A DNA stretch of 64,000 bases from Paracoccus sp. (in: a-proteobacteria) (lineage in GTDB: Bacteria; Pseudomonadota; Alphaproteobacteria; Rhodobacterales; Rhodobacteraceae), in assembly GCF_030604785.1 (NCBI RefSeq), contig NZ_JAUVVF010000001.1, positions 101,227 through 165,226 on the forward strand. Direction: 5' to 3'. The translations under genes and the position numbers were made by a program. How positions within the stretch are numbered: position 1 is the first letter of the stretch; every line of letters begins with the position of its first letter. Shown here in pieces: positions 25,639-35,314 of this stretch. Below the pieces are notes generated by a model that saw nothing but the letters and a program-made list of their open reading frames with translations, did no database searches and had not been told where the DNA came from.

Positions 25639-25952
25639 TGGCGAACCCTCTGCGCGGTGAGGTCGATCTGGTGATCGACGGCCAGCCCCGGCTGGCGCGC
25701 CTGACCCTGGGCGCGCTGGCCGAGCTGGAGGGCGCCCTGGCCGCGGGCAGCCTGATGGAACTGGCCGAGCGGTTCGAGACCGGGCGCGTCTCGGGGCGCG
25801 ACGTGATGGCGGTTCTGGTCGCGGGCCTGCGCGGCGCGGGCTGGACGGGCCGGGCCGAGGATCTGATGGCCGCCGATATTCAGGGCGGCCCCCTGGCTGC
25901 GGCGCGGGCTGCGGCGCAATTGCTGGCGCTGGCCTTTCGGGGGCCGGAATGA
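25638..25952 (+). CDS. GTA tail assembly chaperone-like protein (RcGTA g10 homologue)
   Basis: 104 aa, GTA-family g10. LVIDGQPRLARLTLGALAEL at the N terminus, then helical. It lies between tube and tape-measure genes, where tail phages encode assembly chaperones. TGATG overlap with g9. Confidence 0.85.
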   Translation: MANPLRGEVDLVIDGQPRLARLTLGALAELEGALAAGSLMELAERFETGRVSGRDVMAVLVAGLRGAGWTGRAEDLMAADIQGGPLAAARAAAQLLALAFRGPE

Positions 25953-26203
25953 ATGATGGCGCGGGGCGGGTGGATTGGGCGGGGATGATGCGGGCGGGTC
26001 TGCGCGACCTCAGGCTGCATCCCGATGCCTTCTGGGCACTGACCCCGGCGGAGCTTGCGCTGATGCTGGGGCTGGAGGCCGCCGCCCCGCCGATGACGCG
26101 CGACCGGCTGGCCGAGCTTGCGCGGCTTTATCCCGACGATCCGGCCCCGGCGCCGGGCGTCCCTGACACGAATTCCCAGGAGGACAGCGATGCCGATGGA
26201 TGA
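25949..26203 (+). CDS. Small GTA tail assembly protein (RcGTA g10.1-like)
   Basis: 84 aa. WAGMMRAGLRDLRLHPDAFW and LTPAELALMLGLE are typical of the small phage tail assembly chaperones next to the tape-measure gene. ATGA overlap with g10, and it overlaps the tape-measure start by 14 bases. Confidence 0.85.
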   Translation: MNDGAGRVDWAGMMRAGLRDLRLHPDAFWALTPAELALMLGLEAAAPPMTRDRLAELARLYPDDPAPAPGVPDTNSQEDSDADG

Positions 26204-26843
26204 GGCACAAGGCGCCGGGATTGGCGGCCTGAACGACGATCTGGCCCAGAGCGCCCGGATGGCCGCGGCCTTCGAGGGGGAATTGTCGCGTCTGCGGCAG
26301 TCGATGCTGTTCACCTCGCGCGAGATGGGCAGCCTGACCTCGGGGCTTGAGGGCGGGCTCAGGCGCGCCTTTGACGGGCTGGTCTTTGACGGCGCGCGGC
26401 TGTCGGACGCGCTGAAGGGCGTGGGCCGCGCCTTGGCCGACAGCGTCTATGCGATCGCCATGAAGCCCGTGCAGCAGGCTTTGGCCGGGGGCATGGCCAA
26501 TATGCTGGGCGCGGCCCTGCCGGGGGCGATCACGCCTTTTGCCAATGGCGGCGTGTTCCAGCAGGGCCGCGTCTCGGGCGGGGGCGAGGTGATCGGCGGG
26601 CCGGTCACATTCCCGATGCGCGGCGGGCTGGGCCTGATGGGCGAGGCCGGCCCCGAGGCGATCATGCCCCTGCGGCGGGGCGCTGACGGTCGGCTTGGGG
26701 TCGCGGCCGAGGGCGGAGGCGCGCGGCCCGTCCATGTGACCTTCAACATCCAGACGCCCGATGTCGCGGGCTTTCAGCGCAGCCAGTCGCAGATCGCGGC
26801 GCAGATGTCGCGGCTGATGGCCCAGGGCCAACGCAACAGCTGA
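26190..26843 (+). CDS. GTA tape-measure protein (RcGTA g11 homologue)
   Basis: 217 aa, very short for a tape measure, fitting the short GTA tail. Helical N-terminal half; the middle ALKGVGRALADSVYAIAMKP (about 72-91) may insert in membranes. The C-terminal FANGGVFQQG and LGLMGEAGPEAIMPL motifs are typical of phage tape measures. AGGAGG lies six bases before the ATG at 26190. Confidence 0.9.
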   Translation: MPMDEAQGAGIGGLNDDLAQSARMAAAFEGELSRLRQSMLFTSREMGSLTSGLEGGLRRAFDGLVFDGARLSDALKGVGRALADSVYAIAMKPVQQALAGGMANMLGAALPGAITPFANGGVFQQGRVSGGGEVIGGPVTFPMRGGLGLMGEAGPEAIMPLRRGADGRLGVAAEGGGARPVHVTFNIQTPDVAGFQRSQSQIAAQMSRLMAQGQRNS

Positions 26844-26853
26844 GGAGGGGACG

Positions 26854-27486
26854 ATGGCGTTCCACGAGGTGAGATTTCCTGCCAACCTGTCCTTTGGCGC
26901 GGTCGGCGGCCCCGAGCGGCGGACCGAGATCGTGTCTCTGGCCAGCGGCTTCGAGGAGCGCAACACGCCCTGGGCCCATGCGCGGCGGCGCTATGATGCG
27001 GGAATGGGCCTGCGGTCTCTGGACGATCTGGCCGAGATTGTCGCCTTCTTCGAGGCGCGGTCCGGGCAGTTGCACGGCTTTCGCTGGAAGGACTGGTCGG
27101 ACTACAAGAGCTGCCTGCCCTCGGCCGCGCCCGCCTTCGGCGATCAGGTGATCGCCAAAGGTGACGGACAGACGCGCAGCTTTGCGCTGGTCAAGACTTA
27201 TGTCTCGGGCGCCGAGCGTTATCTGCGCCCGATCACCAAGCCCGTCGTGGGCAGCGTCCGCGCGGGCATCGCGGGCGACGAGAAGTTTCCGGGCACGAAT
27301 TACACGGTCGATCACCTGCGCGGCATCATCACCTTCAACGAGCCGCCCGAAGTTGGCGCCGATGTCACGGCGGGCTATGAGTTCGACGTCCCGGTTCGTT
27401 TCGACACTGACCGGATCGCGGTTTCGGTCTCGTCCTTTCAGGCGGGGCAGGTTCCCGACATTCCGGTGATCGAGGTGCGGATATGA
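26854..27486 (+). CDS. GTA distal tail protein, DUF2460 (RcGTA g12 homologue)
   Basis: 210 aa. DUF2460: FHEVRFPANLSFGAVGGPER at the start, then FFEARSGQLHGFRWKDWSDY (about 68-87) and GRT-like ITKPVVGSV. It forms the baseplate ring at the tail tip. Confidence 0.92.
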   Translation: MAFHEVRFPANLSFGAVGGPERRTEIVSLASGFEERNTPWAHARRRYDAGMGLRSLDDLAEIVAFFEARSGQLHGFRWKDWSDYKSCLPSAAPAFGDQVIAKGDGQTRSFALVKTYVSGAERYLRPITKPVVGSVRAGIAGDEKFPGTNYTVDHLRGIITFNEPPEVGADVTAGYEFDVPVRFDTDRIAVSVSSFQAGQVPDIPVIEVRI

Positions 27487-28316
27487 GCGCGCAGACCCTT
27501 GCCCGCGCCTGGTCGATCCGTCGCGCCGACGGGTTGGTTCTGGGCTTTACCGATCACGACCGCCGCCTGCGTTTCGCGGGCGTGACTTTCCGGCCCGATC
27601 AGGGCCTGACCGCGCGGGCGATCAGTCAGGCGACCGGGCTTGCCGTGGACAACAGCGAGGCCGTCGGCGCGCTGAGCGACGATGCCATCACCGAGATCGA
27701 TCTGCTGTCGGGGCGGTGGGACGGGGCCAGCCTGCGGATGTGGGAGGTAGATTGGCGCGACGTGAGCCAGCGGCGGCTGGTCTTCCGGGGCTCGCTTGGC
27801 GAGGTCTCGCGCGCGAACGGCGCCTTTCGAGCCGAACTGCGCGGGCTGGCCGAGCCTCTGAACCAGCCGCAGGGCCGGATCTATCATCCCCGCTGCACCG
27901 CCGAACTGGGTGATGCGGCCTGCAAGATGGGTCTGGATGCACCCGCCTGGACCGTCGAACTGGCCGTCCAGGGGCAGGACGAGGCGCGGACCTTCCGGCT
28001 GACGGGTTTTCCGGCCTATGATGCGAACTGGTTTGAGGGCGGCACACTGGAGGTGCTGGATGGCGCGGCGAAGAGCCTGCGCGGGCGGATCAAGAACGAT
28101 ACCGCCCGCCCGGGCCAGAGCCGCGAGATCGAGCTTTGGGCAGGGCTTGCCATTCCGCCCGCACCGGGGGATCGCATCCGGCTGGTCGCCGGTTGCGACA
28201 AGGCCGCCCGGACCTGCCGTCTGAAATTCGCCAATCTGCTGAACTTCCGCGGCTTTCCCCATATGCCGCCCGAGGATTGGCTGCTGGCGCCTCAGGTCGG
28301 TGGCCGCAATGGATGA
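27483..28316 (+). CDS. GTA hub protein, DUF2163/BR0599 family (RcGTA g13 homologue)
   Basis: 277 aa. DUF2163 N-terminal domain (ARAWSIRRADGLVLGFTDHD) and a C-terminal phage BR0599 domain (CRLKFANLLNFRGFPHMP). Four cysteines at about 138, 147, 238 and 245 (PRCTAELGDAAC, AGCDKAARTC) are placed as an iron-sulfur ligand set; the RcGTA hub is reported to hold such a cluster. ATGA overlap with g12. Confidence 0.93.
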   Translation: MSAQTLARAWSIRRADGLVLGFTDHDRRLRFAGVTFRPDQGLTARAISQATGLAVDNSEAVGALSDDAITEIDLLSGRWDGASLRMWEVDWRDVSQRRLVFRGSLGEVSRANGAFRAELRGLAEPLNQPQGRIYHPRCTAELGDAACKMGLDAPAWTVELAVQGQDEARTFRLTGFPAYDANWFEGGTLEVLDGAAKSLRGRIKNDTARPGQSREIELWAGLAIPPAPGDRIRLVAGCDKAARTCRLKFANLLNFRGFPHMPPEDWLLAPQVGGRNG

Positions 28317-28737
28317 GCCCCGCGAGGTCACCATAGCGCGCGCCTGGCTGGGGACACCCTATGTCCATCAGGCCAGCACGCGCGGTGCGGGCGCCGATTG
28401 CCTGGGCCTGATCCGGGGCGTCTGGCGCGAGATCTACGGCACCGAGCCGGAAACCCCCCCGCCCTATAGCGGTGACTGGGCGGAATGCGGCGGTGCGGAA
28501 GTCCTGTGGCAGGCTGCCCTGCGGCACCTGCGGGCGGTTCCTGCGGATGCCGCTGTCGCTGCGGGGCAGGTTCTGCTGTTCCGCATGCGCGAGGGCGCGA
28601 TCGCCAAGCATCTGGGGCTTGTCTCGGACCCGGGCGGGTCGCGTTTCATTCATGCCTATACGTCTCATGGTGTCATCGAAAGCCCGCTGACGCGGCCCTG
28701 GGCGTGCCGGATCGTGGCGCGCTTCCGCTTTCCCTGA
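28309..28737 (+). CDS. GTA baseplate cell-wall peptidase, NlpC/P60 (RcGTA g14 homologue)
   Basis: 142 aa NlpC/P60 peptidase. The catalytic Cys31 is in GADCLGL and the His in AKHLGLV (about 102). It is expected to cut peptide cross-links so the tail can cross the recipient's wall. ATG at 28309 overlaps the g13 stop by 8 bases; a GTG nine bases earlier is possible. Confidence 0.93.
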   Translation: MDEPREVTIARAWLGTPYVHQASTRGAGADCLGLIRGVWREIYGTEPETPPPYSGDWAECGGAEVLWQAALRHLRAVPADAAVAAGQVLLFRMREGAIAKHLGLVSDPGGSRFIHAYTSHGVIESPLTRPWACRIVARFRFP

Positions 28738-28764
28738 CACATCCTGTTTGCGAAGGAAGAAAAC

Positions 28765-31700
28765 ATGGCCACGATTGTCCTGTCTGCCGTGGGCGCATCG
28801 CTAGGCGCGGGTTTCGGCGGCACGGTGCTGGGCCTGTCGGGCGCGGTTCTGGGGCGCGCTGCGGGCGCTTTGGCGGGCCGGGTGATCGACCAGCAATTGC
28901 TGGGCGGCGGCGCCCGTGCGGTCGAGACTGGGCGCATTGACCGGCTGCGCATCCAGACGGCCGGCGAGGGGGTGCCCATCCCGCGCGTCTGGGGGCAGAT
29001 GCGGTTGCCGGGCCATGTCATCTGGGCCTCGCCCCTGACCGAGGTGACGCGCAGCCAGTCGGTGCGCGGCGGCAAGGGCGCCCCCCGGACGCAGGTGACC
29101 GAGATCAGCTATCGCCTGTCGGTCGCGCTGGCCTTGTGCGAGGGGCGCACCCTCAGCGTCGGGCGCGTCTGGGCGGATGGCGAGGAGATCGCGCAATCCG
29201 ACCTGAACATGCGCGTCTACCGTGGTGGAGAAGGCCAGATGCCCGATCCCGCCATCGCCGCGATCGAAGGCGACGCTGCCCCCGCCTATCGCGGCACCGC
29301 CTACGTCGTGCTGGAGGATCTGAGCCTTGAGCGATGGGGCAACCGGATGCCGCAGCTGAGCTTCGAGGTCACCTGTCCGGCCCGTGACGGCACGGGCTTG
29401 TCGCGCGATGTGCAGGCCGTTGCGCTGATCCCCGGCACGGGTGAATATTCGCTGGCCACCACCCCCGTCACGACCGAGACCGAACCGGGCGAGGCGCGCA
29501 GCTTCAACGTCAACACCCCGATGGGCGGCACGGATTTCCGGGCCTCGCTGGATGTGCTGGGTCGGGAATTGCCGAATGTCGGGTCGGTTTCGCTGATCGT
29601 GTCCTGGTTCGGCAGCGATCTTCGCATCGGCGAATGCCGGGTCGAGCCCAAGGTCGAATTCGCCAGCGATGACGGGACCGAGATGCCCTGGCGTGCGGGC
29701 GGCATCGACCGGACGCAGGCGCGCGAGGTTGCCCGCATCATGGATCGGCCGATCTATGGCGGAACGCCCTCGGACCAGTCGGTGATCGAGGCGATGAGGG
29801 CGCTGACCGCCTCGGGGCGCAAGGCGATCTTCTATCCCTTCATCCTGATGGAGCAGATCGCGGGCAACGGCCTGCCCGATCCCTATGGCGCCAACGAGCA
29901 GCCCGTCATGCCTTGGCGCGGGCGCATCACGACGCGCATCGCGCCGGGCCGGCCCGGCACGACCGACCTGACGGCCGCCGCCACCGCCGAGGTCTCGGCC
30001 TTTTTCGGCTCCGCCCAGCCCGGCGACTTCACGCGCGATGGCGACGTGATCCGCTATGGCGGCCGGGACGAGTGGTCCTATCGCCGCTTCATCCTGCACT
30101 ACGCGCATCTCTGCGCGGCGGCGGGTGGCGTCGACGCGTTCCTGATCGGCAGCGAGATGGTCGCGATGACGCAGATCCGTGGGCCGGGCAACGGCTACCC
30201 GGCGGTCGCGGCGCTGCGCCAGCTTGCGGCGGATGTCCGCGCAATCCTAGGGCCGGGGGTCAAGATCGGCTATGCCAGCGACTGGTCGGAATACTTTGGC
30301 CACCATCCCGGCAATGGAGAGCTGTTCTTCCATCTGGATCCGCTGTGGTCGGACCCCAATATCGACTTCATCGGCATCGACAATTACATGCCACTGTCGG
30401 ATTGGCGCGATGGCGACGATCATCTGGACGCGCATTGGGGGCGGATCGACAATATCGATTATCTCAAGGCCAATGTGGTCGGAGGCGAAGGCCATGACTG
30501 GTTCTATGCCAGCGAGGCTGACCGCGAAGCCCAGATCCGCACGCCGATCACCGACGACCTCTACGACGAGGCCTGGGTCTGGCGCTACAAGGACCTGAAG
30601 AGCTGGTGGCAGAACCTGCACTATGACCGACCCGGCGGAGTGCGCAAGAGGCAACCCACCGGCTGGGTGCCCGGGTCGAAGCCGTTCTGGTTCACCGAAT
30701 TCGGCTGTGCGGCTTTGGACAAGGCCACGAACCAGCCCAACAAGTTTCTCGACGCGATGAGTTCGGAAAGCCAGCTGCCCTGGTATTCGAACGGCACCCG
30801 CAACGACGCCATCCAGGCCGCCTATGTCGAGGCAGTCATGGGCTACTGGAACGATCCCGCGAACAACCCGCGCATGGTCGACGGGCGCTTCATGGTCGAG
30901 CCCGGTCGCGCCCATGTCTGGGCGTGGGATGCGCGGCCTTATCCGGCCTTTCCGGGTCGCCGGGACCTGTGGTCGGACGGTCCGGCCTGGGATCGCGGCC
31001 ATTGGCTGAACGGACGCGCCGGCGCGGTCACGCTGCGCGCGGTGGTGGGCGATCTGTGTCGGGCGGCGGGTGTGGCCGCTTGGGATACATCGGGCCTGTC
31101 GGGCGTGGTGCGGGGCTATGCGCTGGCAGGGCAGGAAAGCGGCCGGGCGGCGTTGCAGCCCCTGATGCTGGCGCACGGCTTCGACGCGGTCGAGCGCGAG
31201 GGCGTGCTGACCTTCCTGATGCGGGACGGGCTGGCGAAGGCCCGGCTGGGCGCTGACCATCTGGCGCTGGCGGGCGATCTCGCGGGGTTCGAACCGACCC
31301 GTGCGCCCGAGGCCGGCATTGCCGGGCGTGTCCGGCTGATCCATGTCGAGGCTGGTGCCGATTACGCGGTGGCCGCCGCCGAGGCGGTGGGTGTCGCCTC
31401 GGCCCGGCGTTCGGTCGCAGAGACCGAGTTCCAGATGGTGCTGACCCGCCCCGAGGGCCGCGCCATCGCCGATCGCTGGCTGGCCGAGGCCGAGATCGCG
31501 CGCGACACGGCGCGCTTCGCCCTGCCGCCCTCGCGCACGGATCTGGCGCCGGGCGACGTGGTGATCATGGAACGGCCCGGTCTGCCCGACAGCCGCTGGC
31601 GGATCGACCGGGCCGAACGTGCCGGGGCGATCACGCTGGAGGCCGTCCGCGTCGATCCGGGCCTCTACCGTCCCGCGATCAGCCATCAGGAACAGGGCAG

Positions 31701-32649
31701 CATCCGGCGCTATCAGCCGCCCATGCCGGTCCGGCCTGTCTTTCTGGACCTGCCGCTTCTGCGCGGCAACGAGGTGCCCCATGCGCCCTGGCTGGCAGTC
31801 TCGGCCCATCCTTGGCCGGGGACGGTCGCGGCTTATGTCTCGGATGATCCGGATGGCGGTTTCGAGAGCAACCTGCTGCTGGACCGGCGCTCGCTGATCG
31901 GGCGCACGCTGACGCCGCTTGCCCGCGCGCGGCCCGGTGTGCTGGATCGCGGCCCGGGGCTGCGGCTGCGGCTGGCCAATGACCCCCTCGCGTCGGTCAC
32001 GATGCGGGCGCTGCTGTCGGGCGCCAATGCGCTGGCGATCGGCGATGGCAGTCTGGAGCATTGGGAGGTGATGCAATTCGCCCGCGCTGAACTGGTCGCC
32101 CCGAATGTCTGGGAGATCAGCCTGCGTCTGCGGGGTCAGGCGGGCACGGATGCAATGATGCCGGATGTCTGGCCTGCGGGCAGCATTGTGGTCCTGCTGG
32201 ATGGCGGGCCGCGTCAGGTGGATCTGCCCCCATCCGCGCGCGGGCAGGAGCGGTTCTGGCGGATCGGCCCCGCGCCTCGGGCGCCGGACGATCCCAGCTA
32301 TCGCAGCCGCAGCACGGTCGCACGGGGGATCGGTCTCAGGCCCTATGCGCCCTGCCATCTGAGGCTGCAGGGGCGCAGCCTGTCCTGGACGCGCCGGAGC
32401 CGGATTGAGGGAGATGGCTGGGACGGCCCCGACATCCCCTTGGGCGAGGAGCAGGAGCGTTATCTTTGCCAGGTCCTTCAGAACGGACAGATCCGCCACG
32501 ACGTGACGGTCGCCGTCTCGCAGCACGACCTGCCGCAGGCGCTGCTGACCGAGTTGACGCAAGCCGGGGCCTTTACGGTGCGTGTCGCGCAATTGTCGCA
32601 GACCTTCGGGCGCGGCCTCTTTGTCAGGAGAGACTTCAATGTCCAGTGA
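28765..32649 (+). CDS. GTA megatron / tail tip host-specificity protein (RcGTA g15 homologue)
   Basis: 1294 aa. A glycine/alanine-rich hydrophobic N terminus (about 1-50) could insert in membranes. A hub-like region comes next, then a glycoside-hydrolase-like TIM-barrel (about 330-720; SDWSEYFGHHPG, FHLDPLWSD, WFTEFGCAALD), then phage-tail-protein-like domains to the end. It forms the tail tip and central fibre and probably degrades or binds recipient envelope. Full length, no frame breaks. Confidence 0.94.
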   Translation: MATIVLSAVGASLGAGFGGTVLGLSGAVLGRAAGALAGRVIDQQLLGGGARAVETGRIDRLRIQTAGEGVPIPRVWGQMRLPGHVIWASPLTEVTRSQSVRGGKGAPRTQVTEISYRLSVALALCEGRTLSVGRVWADGEEIAQSDLNMRVYRGGEGQMPDPAIAAIEGDAAPAYRGTAYVVLEDLSLERWGNRMPQLSFEVTCPARDGTGLSRDVQAVALIPGTGEYSLATTPVTTETEPGEARSFNVNTPMGGTDFRASLDVLGRELPNVGSVSLIVSWFGSDLRIGECRVEPKVEFASDDGTEMPWRAGGIDRTQAREVARIMDRPIYGGTPSDQSVIEAMRALTASGRKAIFYPFILMEQIAGNGLPDPYGANEQPVMPWRGRITTRIAPGRPGTTDLTAAATAEVSAFFGSAQPGDFTRDGDVIRYGGRDEWSYRRFILHYAHLCAAAGGVDAFLIGSEMVAMTQIRGPGNGYPAVAALRQLAADVRAILGPGVKIGYASDWSEYFGHHPGNGELFFHLDPLWSDPNIDFIGIDNYMPLSDWRDGDDHLDAHWGRIDNIDYLKANVVGGEGHDWFYASEADREAQIRTPITDDLYDEAWVWRYKDLKSWWQNLHYDRPGGVRKRQPTGWVPGSKPFWFTEFGCAALDKATNQPNKFLDAMSSESQLPWYSNGTRNDAIQAAYVEAVMGYWNDPANNPRMVDGRFMVEPGRAHVWAWDARPYPAFPGRRDLWSDGPAWDRGHWLNGRAGAVTLRAVVGDLCRAAGVAAWDTSGLSGVVRGYALAGQESGRAALQPLMLAHGFDAVEREGVLTFLMRDGLAKARLGADHLALAGDLAGFEPTRAPEAGIAGRVRLIHVEAGADYAVAAAEAVGVASARRSVAETEFQMVLTRPEGRAIADRWLAEAEIARDTARFALPPSRTDLAPGDVVIMERPGLPDSRWRIDRAERAGAITLEAVRVDPGLYRPAISHQEQGSIRRYQPPMPVRPVFLDLPLLRGNEVPHAPWLAVSAHPWPGTVAAYVSDDPDGGFESNLLLDRRSLIGRTLTPLARARPGVLDRGPGLRLRLANDPLASVTMRALLSGANALAIGDGSLEHWEVMQFARAELVAPNVWEISLRLRGQAGTDAMMPDVWPAGSIVVLLDGGPRQVDLPPSARGQERFWRIGPAPRAPDDPSYRSRSTVARGIGLRPYAPCHLRLQGRSLSWTRRSRIEGDGWDGPDIPLGEEQERYLCQVLQNGQIRHDVTVAVSQHDLPQALLTELTQAGAFTVRVAQLSQTFGRGLFVRRDFNVQ

Positions 32650-33349
32650 AACCGCCCGCCTTCAGATGCCGCTGCTGCAGCCGGCACAGGCGCAGAAGCA
32701 TGTCACCGTGAACGAGGCGTTGATGCGTCTGGATGCCAGCGTCAATCTGGTGATCCAGAGCGTCTCGCAGGCAAGCCCGCCCGACGCCGTGCTGGACGGA
32801 CAGTGCTGGGGCGTTCCGGCGCTGGCCCAGGGTGCCTGGACGGGGCAGGGCGGTCGGCTGGCCATCGGGTCGAACGGCGGCTGGATCTTCGTGCCGCCGC
32901 GGGCGGGCATGCGCGCCTTCGTCGCCGATCGCGGATTGCCCGCGATCCACGATGGCACCGAATGGGCCGTGGGCGCGCTGAGCCTTGGCGTCAGCGGCGC
33001 AGGAATGATGGCCGGCATGGCCGAGGAGGACGTCGTGATCACCGCCGGCAACCAGATCACCACGCCGCTTTTCATCCCCTCGGGCGCGATGGTGATCGGC
33101 GCGGTGGCGCGGGTCACATCGGCGCTGACCGGCACGCTGACGACTTGGCGCATGGGCACGGCGGGCGCAACGAACCGCTTCGGTCAGGGGCTGGGCAAGG
33201 CCGAGGGGTCGTTTGCGCGCGGAATTCTTGGCGCGCCGATGACCTATTACCAGCCCGAGCCGCTGCTGCTGACCGCTGAGGGGGGCAATTTCGCAGCCGG
33301 GCGCGTGCGTCTGTCGGTCCATTGGTGGGAACTGCGCCTGCCGCGTTAG
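32639..33349 (+). CDS. DUF2793 protein at the end of the GTA cluster
   Basis: 236 aa. DUF2793 N-terminal part: LQMPLLQPAQAQKHVTVNEA, WGVPALAQGAWTGQ and GGWIFVPPRAGMRAFV, then a beta-rich C-terminal part. DUF2793 proteins are common phage/GTA fibre or spike components; related proteins occur at the RcGTA head-spike locus as far as I recall. It overlaps g15 by 11 bases and is therefore coexpressed with the tail genes here. Confidence 0.85.
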   Translation: MSSETARLQMPLLQPAQAQKHVTVNEALMRLDASVNLVIQSVSQASPPDAVLDGQCWGVPALAQGAWTGQGGRLAIGSNGGWIFVPPRAGMRAFVADRGLPAIHDGTEWAVGALSLGVSGAGMMAGMAEEDVVITAGNQITTPLFIPSGAMVIGAVARVTSALTGTLTTWRMGTAGATNRFGQGLGKAEGSFARGILGAPMTYYQPEPLLLTAEGGNFAAGRVRLSVHWWELRLPR

Positions 33350-33428
33350 GTCGCGGCGTCGGCCCGCCCGCTTTTCCTGCCCTGCAAGATGCGCTAGTCA
33401 GGAGTGGAAACGATCGGGTGGGCCAAAA

Positions 33429-34256
33429 ATGACCATGCACGCTGCCACGAAAGAGCCCCTGTCGGCGGACCGCGACGCGATCTGGTCGCAATTACGCCAA
33501 GAGGCGCGGATGGCCGTCTCGGACGAGCCGCTTCTGGGCTCGCTGATCCATGCGGGGCTTCTGCACCATCAGAGCTTCGAGGCCGCGCTGGCATACCGCT
33601 TTTCGCTGAAGCTGGCCTCGGGCGAGATGTCCGAGCAGATCCTGCGCGAGATCGCAGATGCGGCCTATGCAAGCGCGCCGGAACTGGGCGATGCGGCACG
33701 GGCCGACCTGATGGCGGTCTATGACCGCGATCCGGCAACGCATCGGCTGTTGCAGCCCGTCCTGTTCTTCAAGGGATTTCAGGCGCTGCAGGCCTACCGG
33801 ATGGCGCATTGGCTGTGGCAGCAGGGTCGGCGCGACATGGCCTATTTCGTGCAGATGCGCTGCTCGGAATGCTTCGGCGTGGATATCCACCCTGCCGCGC
33901 GGATCGGGACCGGGGTGATGATCGACCACGCCCATTCCATCGTCATCGGCGAGACGGCCTGCGTCGGCAACGACGTGTCGATGCTGCATTCGGTCACGCT
34001 TGGCGGCACCGGCAAGGAGGATGGCGACCGCCATCCCAAGATCGGCGACGGCGTGCTGATCGGGGCGGGCGCCAAGGTTCTGGGCAATATCCGCGTGGGC
34101 AGCCATTCGCGGATCGCCGCCGGTTCGGTGGTGCTGCACGAGGTTCCGCCCTGCAAGACCGTGGCGGGCGTTCCCGCGCGCGTGATCGGGGATGCGGGTT
34201 GTCCCGAGCCCTCGCACAGCATGAACCACCTTCTGGGCGCCGAAGAGTATCGCTAG
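33429..34256 (+). CDS. cysE: Serine O-acetyltransferase
   Basis: 275 aa. N-terminal helical domain, then a hexapeptide-repeat left-handed beta-helix (about 150-245) with the catalytic His/Asp region [14 protein letters not shown] and [12 protein letters not shown]. Makes O-acetylserine for cysteine synthesis. cysE follows the GTA cluster in R. capsulatus too, so the gene order is conserved rather than functional. Confidence 0.96.
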   Translation: MTMHAATKEPLSADRDAIWSQLRQEARMAVSDEPLLGSLIHAGLLHHQSFEAALAYRFSLKLASGEMSEQILREIADAAYASAPELGDAARADLMAVYDRDPATHRLLQPVLFFKGFQALQAYRMAHWLWQQGRRDMAYFVQMRCSECFGVDIHPAARIGTGVMIDHAHSIVIGETACVGNDVSMLHSVTLGGTGKEDGDRHPKIGDGVLIGAGAKVLGNIRVGSHSRIAAGSVVLHEVPPCKTVAGVPARVIGDAGCPEPSHSMNHLLGAEEYR

Positions 34257-35314
34257 AGCCAGTCGGCCACGCCGCTGCCGGTCACTTCCGCGATCGTCAT
34301 GCCCTCTGCCTGCAGGCGCCGGTCGAGGTCATTGGCGATGCGCGGGATCAGCGACAATCCCTGGTAGATCATCGCGGAATAGACCTGCACAGCGCTGGCG
34401 CCGGCGCGCAGCTTCTGCCACGCATCCTCGGCGCTGGAGATGCCGCCCACGCCGATGATCGGCAGGCGGCCCTGCGTGTCGCGATAAAGCTGCGCCACGA
34501 CACAGGTCGAACGCTGGAACAGGGGCCGCCCCGACAGGCCGCCCGCCTGGGCCGCGTGAGGCCCCGAAATGCCGTCGCGCGACAGGGTCGTGTTCGTGGC
34601 GATGATACCATCGAGACCCAGATCAGAGGCGACGGCCGCGATTTCGGTGATCTCGGCCGGGGACAGGTCCGGAGCGATCTTGACCAGAACCGGCGGGCGG
34701 CGAGACAGGCTGTCGCGGGCCTCGATCACGCCTTGCAGCAGCGCGGCAAGGGCCTGCGCGCCCTGAAGATCGCGCAGCTTTTCGGTATTGGGCGATGAGA
34801 CGTTCACCGTCAGGAAATCAGCATGCTCGCCCGCCATGCGGACCACCTGCGCGAAATCGGCCGCGCGATCGGCGCTGTCCTTGTTGGCACCGATATTGAG
34901 GCCCACCGGGATACCGGCGGTGCGCGCGGCGAGGCGGCGACCGATGGCCTCGGCCCCCTCATTGTTGAAGCCGAAGCGGTTGATGATCGCCTGATCCTCC
35001 GACAGCCGGAAGAGGCGCGGCTTGGGATTGCCGGGCTGCGGCCGGGGCGTCGCCGCGCCGACCTCGACAAAGCCGAAGCCCGCCCGCATCAGCGGACCGA
35101 CCACGCGGGCGTTCTTGTCGTATCCCGCCGCCAGCCCCACCGGGTTCGGCAGATCGAGCCCCGCCAGCCGCAGCCGCAGGCGTTCGGACGTGACAGGGCC
35201 GCCGTTCAGAGGCGCCAGACCCGCCGCAAGCGCCCGGATCGAGAGGTCATGCGCGCGTTCCGGGTCCATGCGATGCAGAAGGGCAAGGCCCGCGCGCTCG
35301 ATCAACGACATCAT
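34253..35314 (-). CDS. pyrD: Dihydroorotate dehydrogenase (quinone), class 2
   Basis: 353 aa. N-terminal membrane-associating helix (about 1-35), then an FMN barrel with [32 protein letters not shown] (base Ser) and [10 protein letters not shown]. It oxidises dihydroorotate with quinone in pyrimidine synthesis. It is convergent with cysE (4-base overlap) and overlaps the upstream DUF952 gene. Confidence 0.96.
   Translation of the reverse strand: MMSLIERAGLALLHRMDPERAHDLSIRALAAGLAPLNGGPVTSERLRLRLAGLDLPNPVGLAAGYDKNARVVGPLMRAGFGFVEVGAATPRPQPGNPKPRLFRLSEDQAIINRFGFNNEGAEAIGRRLAARTAGIPVGLNIGANKDSADRAADFAQVVRMAGEHADFLTVNVSSPNTEKLRDLQGAQALAALLQGVIEARDSLSRRPPVLVKIAPDLSPAEITEIAAVASDLGLDGIIATNTTLSRDGISGPHAAQAGGLSGRPLFQRSTCVVAQLYRDTQGRLPIIGVGGISSAEDAWQKLRAGASAVQVYSAMIYQGLSLIPRIANDLDRRLQAEGMTIAEVTGSGVADWL

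Noticed and set aside
18591-33349. Reading the cluster as a prophage
   Set aside because: No integrase, repressor, replication or lysis genes, no att-like repeats, base composition as in neighbours, gene order as in RcGTA.
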